Assembly (NCBI RefSeq): GCF_008360935.1
Contig: NZ_SRXO01000001.1
Coordinates: 434,001-498,000, forward strand
Direction of reading: 5' to 3'
Length of the DNA: 64,000 nucleotides
Source of the DNA: Siccirubricoccus phaeus
Lineage (GTDB): Bacteria > Pseudomonadota > Alphaproteobacteria > Acetobacterales > Acetobacteraceae
Shown here: piece after piece, positions 59,679-64,000 of the stretch
How the letters are laid out: each line of letters opens with the position of its first letter
Numbering within the stretch: the stretch's first letter is position 1
Program-made: the position numbers and the translations under genes
Notes under the pieces: generated by a model
Told to the model about the DNA's origin: nothing
What the model saw: only the letters and a program-made list of their open reading frames with translations
Database searches by the model: none

Positions 59679-60971
59679 ATGCCGAAGATGCTGCATTTCG
59701 CCTGGTTCGGCGCGCCGGGCGCGCATTACTGGAACCTGCCCTCCTCCCGCCTCTACGACTGGAAGCGGGGCGAGCTGTACATGGACATCGCGCGGCTGGC
59801 GGAGCGCGCCTTCCTCGACATGGTGCTGTTCGCGGACATCCCGGCCATTCCGGCCACTTATGGCAACAGCAACGACCACTATGTGAAGCACGGGCTGGAG
59901 GTGCATCTGGACCCGGCGCCGATCCTCGCCATGATGGGCGGGGCGACGCGGCATATCGGCCTCGGGGCGACGCTCTCCACCAGCCTCTACCCGCCCTTCC
60001 TGCTGGCGCGGATGATGGGAACGCTGGACCACCTGACCGGCGGGCGCAGCGCCTGGAACGTCGTCACCTCCGCCAGCCCGACGGCGGCGCAGAATTACGG
60101 GCAGGACGATCTGCCGGAGCACGACACGCGCTACGACATCGCCGACGAATATCTCGACCTGGTGCGGAAGCTGTGGAATTCCTGGGCGCCGGATGCGGTG
60201 CTGGAAGACCAGGAGAGGAACGTCTTCGCCGATCCGGCCAAGGTCCGGCCGGTGCATTTCGAGGGGAAGTATTTCCGCTCCCGCGGGCCGCTGACCGTGC
60301 CGAGCCTGCCGCAGCGGGAGCCGGTGATCATCATGGCCGGCACCTCCCCGCGCGGGCAGCGCTTTGCGGTGACCAATGCGGACATGGTCATCGCACACAA
60401 GAACAGCGTCGCCGACATGAAGACCTATTCGACGAAGCTGCGGGCGCAATTGGCGGCGGCGGGGCGGGATCCGCGCAGCGTGAAGATCTTCTTCTCCATC
60501 AAGCCGGTGATGGGGGATACCGAGGCGATGGCGAAGGAGCGCTGGGCACTGAACCATGACCAGGCGGATGCGGAATCCGGACTCTCCTACATCTCCGCCA
60601 TGATCGGCATCGACCTGGCCAAGCTGGACCAGGACAAGCCGCTGCCGCCCGACCTGAAGGTGCAGGGGATGATCGGCAAGCTGCTGCAATATACCGAGGC
60701 GAAGAAGGACATGACGCTGCGCGAGATCGCCAAGAACGAGGGCATGCACGAGACCTTCCCGATCTGCGGCACGCCGGAGCAGGTGGCGGACATCATCGAG
60801 CAGACGGCGGAGGAAGGCGGGGCGGACGGGTTCCATTTCCGCACCAAGGTGGGGGATATCGCCTATCTGACGGAGATCGCCACCAAGCTGATGCCGGTGC
60901 TGCGCAAGCGCGGCCTGGCGCGGGACAGCTATGCCGGGCCGACGCTCAGGGAGAATCTGTTCGCCTTCTGA
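59679..60971 (+). CDS. LLM-class flavin-dependent monooxygenase (NtaA/SnaA/DszA type)
   Basis: FMNH2-dependent monooxygenase of the bacterial-luciferase superfamily, 430 aa. Matching segments are MLHFAWFGAPGAHYWNLPSS, FLDMVLFADIPAI, GRSAWNVVTSASPTAAQNYG (strongly characteristic of NtaA/DszA), DEYLDLVRKLWNSWAPDAV and PVIIMAGTSPRGQRFAVTNA. These enzymes cleave C-N or C-S bonds in compounds such as nitrilotriacetate, dibenzothiophene sulfone or dimethyl sulfide and need a separate flavin reductase, which is not in view. It starts 45 bp after the binding-protein gene, so the pair is likely one transcript. Confidence 0.92.
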   Translation: MPKMLHFAWFGAPGAHYWNLPSSRLYDWKRGELYMDIARLAERAFLDMVLFADIPAIPATYGNSNDHYVKHGLEVHLDPAPILAMMGGATRHIGLGATLSTSLYPPFLLARMMGTLDHLTGGRSAWNVVTSASPTAAQNYGQDDLPEHDTRYDIADEYLDLVRKLWNSWAPDAVLEDQERNVFADPAKVRPVHFEGKYFRSRGPLTVPSLPQREPVIIMAGTSPRGQRFAVTNADMVIAHKNSVADMKTYSTKLRAQLAAAGRDPRSVKIFFSIKPVMGDTEAMAKERWALNHDQADAESGLSYISAMIGIDLAKLDQDKPLPPDLKVQGMIGKLLQYTEAKKDMTLREIAKNEGMHETFPICGTPEQVADIIEQTAEEGGADGFHFRTKVGDIAYLTEIATKLMPVLRKRGLARDSYAGPTLRENLFAF

Positions 60972-61210
60972 CTATTCCCCACGAAGCCGCTGCGCGCCTC
61001 CGCGAGGACACCTTCATGCCCCATGACGTCGCTGCGCGACGCCACGGCGCCTCGAAGTGCCGGGCGATCAGCGCCTCGCACGGCCCGCCGCGGCGAAACC
61101 GCGGCAGGGCAGCGGGCGGCGCGGGCTGGAAAGCGGCGCTCGGCGCCAGCCCTGGCGCCGGACCTGGCGGCCACCCATCTCTGGGCCGGCGAATTGCGGG
61201 AACCCCGAGG

Positions 61211-61348
61211 ATGGTGCGGTTGAGTGGAGCGAAATCCCACCAGCGCGATGGGTTGGCGGGCGGCATCGCGCCAAATGGAATGGTGCGGTTGAGCGGAGCG
61301 GAATCGCCCCGGCGCGACGGCTTGGCAGGCGGCGTCATGCCAAATGAA
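61211..61348 (-). repeat. Two tandem 69-bp units, each carrying a copy of the tRNA-Leu 3' tail
   Basis: Downstream of the tRNA (read on the minus strand) the motif CTCAACCGCACCAT recurs with exactly 69-bp spacing. Plus-strand anchors are at 61211, 61280 and 61349, the last being the tRNA end itself with CTCGACCGCACCAT. The two units (61211-61279, 61280-61348) agree at 57 of 69 positions by eye. The layout is like the rtT repeats after E. coli tyrT. The rest of 60972-61210 shows no gene. Confidence 0.75.
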
Positions 61349-61349
61349 A

Positions 61350-61435
61350 TGGTGCGGTCGAGAAGAGTCGAACTTCCACGGGGTTTCCCCCACCAGCACC
61401 TCAAGCTGGCGCGTCTACCATTCCGCCACGACCGC
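61350..61435 (-). tRNA. tRNA-Leu (anticodon GAG)
   Basis: An 86-nt tRNA read on the minus strand. Acceptor stem GCGGTCG/CGACCGC, discriminator A and encoded CCA. The anticodon arm CCAGC-TTGAGGT-GCTGG gives anticodon GAG. The long class-II variable arm (GGGG AAA CCCC) and the T-loop TTCGACT support leucine identity. It decodes CTC/CTT codons, CTC being frequent in this genome. The 3' end of this tRNA is duplicated in tandem units downstream. Confidence 0.95.
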
Positions 61436-61464
61436 AGACCGGGTAGGAGGCGGGCGTATAGACG

Positions 61465-62115
61465 ATGACCCTGCTCCGATCAACTGCCCCGACCCCCCTC
61501 TGGCGCATCGCCGAGGGGCTGACCCCCTACCCCGAGGCCCTGGCCGCCATGGAAGCGCAGGTGACGGGTATCCGCGCCGGCACGGCGGAGGAGGTGGTCT
61601 GGCTGGTGGAACACCCGCCGACCTACACCGCCGGCACCTCCGCCGCGGCGGAGGGGCTGCTGGATCCGCGCTTCCCGGTCTTCCAGGCCGGGCGGGGCGG
61701 GCAATGGACCTATCACGGGCCCGGGCAGCGGACGGCCTATGTGATGCTGGACCTGGCCCGGCGCGGGCGGGATGTGCGGGCCTATGTCCATGGGCTGGAG
61801 GAATGGGTGATCCGCGCGCTCGACCGCTTCAACGTGAAGGGGGAGCGGCGGGAAGGGCGCGTCGGCATCTGGGTGGCGGATCGCGCCCGGGGGACGGAGG
61901 ACAAGATCGGCGCCATCGGCGTGCGGGTGACGCGTTGGGTGACCTGGCATGGCATTGCGCTGAATGTGGACCCGGACCTCTCGCATTTCGGCGGCATCGT
62001 GCCCTGCGGCATCAGCCAGCATGGGGTGACGTCCCTGCACCGCCTGGGCATTCCGGCGACGATGGAGGAGGCGGATGCGGCGCTGATGGCGGCCTGGAGC
62101 GAGGTGTTTGGTTGA
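61465..62115 (+). CDS. lipB: Octanoyltransferase LipB
   Basis: Transfers octanoyl from acyl carrier protein to lipoyl domains; 216 aa. Family motifs: [36 protein letters not shown], and [21 protein letters not shown] with the catalytic Lys. [15 protein letters not shown] holds the active-site Cys. ATG at 61465 lies 29 bp from the divergent tRNA-Leu gene, so their promoters must overlap or lipB uses a leaderless start; I see no strong ribosome-binding site. R107 copy 6 starts 15 bp after the stop. Confidence 0.94.
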   Translation: MTLLRSTAPTPLWRIAEGLTPYPEALAAMEAQVTGIRAGTAEEVVWLVEHPPTYTAGTSAAAEGLLDPRFPVFQAGRGGQWTYHGPGQRTAYVMLDLARRGRDVRAYVHGLEEWVIRALDRFNVKGERREGRVGIWVADRARGTEDKIGAIGVRVTRWVTWHGIALNVDPDLSHFGGIVPCGISQHGVTSLHRLGIPATMEEADAALMAAWSEVFG

Positions 62116-62130
62116 GGAAGGGCCGAGCCG

Positions 62131-62237
62131 CTGGAGCGGGATGGGTTGAGCTTCGTTCACCCACCCCGCTCCAGCCACTCGTTTTGTCGCGTGATTCACG
62201 CTTTTCGGTGAGTCCACCTCAGGCGATCGCGCTCTAG
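62131..62237 (+). repeat. R107 palindromic element, copy 6 (most diverged)
   Basis: 107 bp, but the left end is CTGGAGCGGG and the middle is CCCGCTCCAG, where the other copies have CTAGAGCGGG and CCCGCTCTAG. The two changes are compensatory, so the left-middle stem is conserved while the right end keeps CTCTAG. It abuts and shares its final CTAG with P98 copy B. Confidence 0.85.
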
Positions 62238-62282
62238 TCTCCCGCTTCCGAAGTCCTGCGGACTGCGAAATCGGGACACTAG
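62235..62282 (-). repeat. P98 palindromic element, short copy B
   Basis: About 48 bp: TAGTCTCCCGCTTCCGAAG, a GTCCTGCGGAC palindrome, then CGGGACACTAG. It corresponds to one half of copy A. Its terminal CTAG (62279-62282) overlaps the TAG stop of the minus-strand Lrp-family gene. Confidence 0.7.
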
Positions 62283-62725
62283 CCGCGGATGACGCTGCGG
62301 ATCGCGAAGCTGGACTGGATGCGCGCCACCCCCGGCATGCGGGAGAGCGCCTCCTTGTGGATGCGCTCGTAATCCGCGGCGTCGCGCGCCTCGACCCGCA
62401 GCAGGTAATCGGCGATGCCGGTCATCAGGTAGCATTCCCGTACCTCCGGACACCGGCGCACCGCCAGCTCGAAGCGCTTCAGATGCTCATCCGTCTGGCG
62501 TTCCAGGGTGATCTGCACGATCACCACCACGCCCTCCCGCGCCGGCGCCTCCTCCAGCACCACGGTATAGCCGCGGATCACCCCCCGGTGCTCCAGCAAC
62601 CGCAGCCGGCGCAGGCAGGCGGAGGCGGAGAGGCCGACCGCCTCGGCCAGCTTCGCATTGCTCATCCGCGCATCCGCCCGCAGCAGGCGGATCAGGGCGC
62701 GGTCGGTGTCGTCCAGGGCGTGCAC
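62279..62725 (-). CDS. Lrp/AsnC-family transcriptional regulator
   Basis: A 148-aa regulator. The N-terminal winged helix-turn-helix (DDTDRALIRLLRADARMSNA, then KLAEAVGLSASACLRRLRLL) is followed by the RAM ligand-binding domain (VVVIVQITLERQTDEHLKRF; CYLMTGIADYLLRVEARD). GTG at 62725 is preferred: AGGA lies 8 bases upstream and it gives the standard N-terminus. A longer ATG start at 62794 would cross the palindromic site. It is divergent from dadA and is the probable amino-acid-responsive regulator of it. Stop codon is provided by the adjacent P98 element. Confidence 0.9.
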   Translation of the reverse strand: MHALDDTDRALIRLLRADARMSNAKLAEAVGLSASACLRRLRLLEHRGVIRGYTVVLEEAPAREGVVVIVQITLERQTDEHLKRFELAVRRCPEVRECYLMTGIADYLLRVEARDAADYERIHKEALSRMPGVARIQSSFAIRSVIRG

Positions 62726-62744
62726 GCAAGGTCCTGCGAAATCC

Positions 62745-62759
62745 TCGCATAATATGCGA
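62745..62759. promoter_or_regulatory. Candidate Lrp-type operator
   Basis: Perfect 15-bp palindrome TCGCATAATATGCGA, 19 bp upstream of the regulator start and in the regulator-dadA spacer. It is AT-rich in the centre, as are Lrp/AsnC sites. Probably used for autoregulation and dadA control (inference). Confidence 0.6.
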
Positions 62760-62838
62760 CGAAATCGCGGCTTATGGCAGGGGCTGCGACGCATCGGCGG
62801 GAAATTCGCGCCGGGCGTTTGATAGGCTTGTCACCGTT

Positions 62839-62960
62839 CTAGTGGCCCGATTCCGCAGTCCTGCGGCCTTCGTTCCCGGGCCACCAGCTTTTGGTTTCAA
62901 TGGCCTGCCTGTCCGCTGCGTTCGCTGGAAATCCAGCGAATTTCGCGGGCAGGACACCAG
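62839..62960 (-). repeat. P98 palindromic element, copy C (two half-units)
   Basis: Half 1 (62839-62887) is CTAGTGGCCCG...CGGGCCACCAG around CAGTCCTGCGG. Half 2 (about 62902-62960) has CCTGCCTGTCC, a CGCTGGAAATCCAGCG palindrome and GGGCAGGACACCAG. An unrelated 14-bp stretch separates them. It lies between the candidate operator and dadA, so the dadA promoter is either downstream of it or the element is transcribed. Confidence 0.7.
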
Positions 62961-63016
62961 GGTGGGAAGCGATCCGGCGCGCCCTCCCCCGGCGACCCCG
63001 GATCATGGAGGCGGCA

Positions 63017-64000
63017 ATGCGGGTGCTGGTGCTCGGCAGCGGCGTGGTCGGGGTGACCAGCGCCTGGTTCCTGGCCAAGGCGGGGCATGAGGTGACGGTG
63101 CTGGACCGCCAGCCGGCCGCCGGCATGGAAACCAGCTTCGCCAATGCCGGCCAGGTCTCGCCCGGCTATTCCGCCCCCTGGGCCGGTCCCGGCATCCCGG
63201 TCAAGGCGCTGAAATGGCTGATGATGCGCTACCGGCCGCTGGTCATCTGGCCGCAGCTCGAGCAGGGCCTCTATCGCTGGCTCGGCCAGATGCTGGCGAA
63301 TTGCACCGCCGCCGCCTATGGGCTGAACAAGGGCCGCATGGTGCGCCTGGCGGAATACAGCCGCGACGTGCTGAAGGATCTGCGGGCCGAGACCGGCATC
63401 GCCTATGACCAGCGCATGCAGGGCACGCTGCAGCTCTTCCGCACCCAGAAGCAGCTCGACGCGGTGGGCGAGGACACCGCGGTGCTCGACCAGTTCCAGG
63501 TGCCCTATGCGCTGCTGGACCCCGCGGGCTGCATCGGCGCCGAGCCGGCGCTGGCGCGCGTCCCCGGCAAATTCGTCGGCGGGCTGCGCCTGCCGGGGGA
63601 CGAGACGGGCGATGCGCATGTCTTCACCCAGCGCCTCGCCGCGCTGGCGGCGGCCGCTGGTGTGCAGTTCCATTACGGCGTGACGGTCAGCGGGCTGGAA
63701 ACCGAGGCGGGCGAGGTGGTGGGCGTCTCCACCGACCAGGGCCGCTTCGCCGCGGACCGCTATGTGGTGGCGATGGGCAGCTACTCGCCGGCGCTGCTGC
63801 GGCCGCTGGGCGTGCAGGTGCCGGTCTATCCGGTGAAGGGCTATTCCCTGACGCTGCCCATCACCAATGCCGAGGCGGCGCCGGTCTCCACCGTGATGGA
63901 CGAAACCTACAAGGTGGCCATCACCCGGCTGGGCGACCGCATCCGCGTCGGCGGCACGGCGGAGCTGGCCGGCTTCTCCCTGAAGCTGCGGCCGCCGCGG
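63017..64000 (+). CDS. dadA: D-amino-acid dehydrogenase (3' end outside window)
   Basis: FAD enzyme of the DAO superfamily; the first 328 residues are present and the frame runs off the end of the window. The N-terminal dinucleotide motif is [20 protein letters not shown], followed by the DadA-specific [20 protein letters not shown] and [16 protein letters not shown]. Also seen are [20 protein letters not shown] and [17 protein letters not shown] lies about 6 bases before the ATG at 63017. It oxidises D-amino acids, mainly D-Ala, at the membrane. The Lrp-family gene is divergent, as in many dad loci. Confidence 0.95.
   Translation, partial: MRVLVLGSGVVGVTSAWFLAKAGHEVTVLDRQPAAGMETSFANAGQVSPGYSAPWAGPGIPVKALKWLMMRYRPLVIWPQLEQGLYRWLGQMLANCTAAAYGLNKGRMVRLAEYSRDVLKDLRAETGIAYDQRMQGTLQLFRTQKQLDAVGEDTAVLDQFQVPYALLDPAGCIGAEPALARVPGKFVGGLRLPGDETGDAHVFTQRLAALAAAAGVQFHYGVTVSGLETEAGEVVGVSTDQGRFAADRYVVAMGSYSPALLRPLGVQVPVYPVKGYSLTLPITNAEAAPVSTVMDETYKVAITRLGDRIRVGGTAELAGFSLKLRPPR

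Overview
The window is GC-rich chromosomal DNA (most coding sequence looks near 70% GC) from an alphaproteobacterium, most likely a Roseomonas-like member of the Acetobacteraceae/Rhodospirillales. The evidence is the dusB-ntrBC-ntrYX-aminotransferase-hfq-hflX gene order, a fused ispDF gene, several Bug-type (TctC) solute receptors with hydantoinase A/B genes, and ligase-associated DNA exonuclease and ATP-dependent ligase genes. I see no prophage, insertion sequence with a transposase, CRISPR array, toxin-antitoxin pair or defence island. The sequence starts inside an ABC transporter ATPase gene and ends inside a D-amino-acid dehydrogenase gene.

Layout. 0-3 kb: peptide-type ABC transporter (ATPase and two permeases). 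3-8 kb: three very small ORFs, an alkaline-phosphatase-superfamily phosphodiesterase, and an MFS transporter overlapping a metal-dependent cyclase/hydrolase. 8-14 kb: a Sel1-repeat protein, a PAS-HWE histidine kinase, then the DNA-repair pair of exonuclease and ATP-dependent ligase, split by a reversed glycosyltransferase-like gene. 14-18 kb: a D-2-hydroxyacid-type FAD oxidase and a GMC oxidoreductase. 18-26 kb: D,D-carboxypeptidase, then the tight housekeeping run tmk-holB-metG-tatD-MBL hydrolase, and mazG. 26-39.6 kb (minus strand): dusB, ntrB, ntrC, ntrY, ntrX, a D-amino-acid-type aminotransferase, HAD phosphatase, methyltransferase, hfq, hflX and an inositol-monophosphatase-family gene. 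39.9-44.2 kb: ispDF, cbpA/cbpM, cutA and a thiolase. 44.5-61 kb: accessory catabolism (acyl-CoA carboxyltransferase, flavin oxidoreductases, Bug receptors, hydantoinase A/B, LysE-type exporter, DUF1028, malic enzyme, dipeptide-type binding protein). 61-64 kb: tRNA-Leu(GAG), lipB, an Lrp-family regulator and the divergent dadA.

The most unusual content is in the intergenic DNA. Six copies of a 107-bp nested palindrome ending in CTAG (R107) and three copies of a second palindromic family, also ending in CTAG-like tetranucleotides (P98), are scattered between genes. In four cases the terminal CTAG of a repeat supplies the TAG stop codon of the adjacent gene. A third, mosaic GC-rich hairpin family fills many gene 3' flanks. 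Downstream of tRNA-Leu(GAG) are two tandem 69-bp units, each carrying a copy of the tRNA 3' tail; this resembles the rtT repeats of E. coli tyrT. None of these amounts to a new multi-gene system. They are the parts of the window that its genes do not explain.
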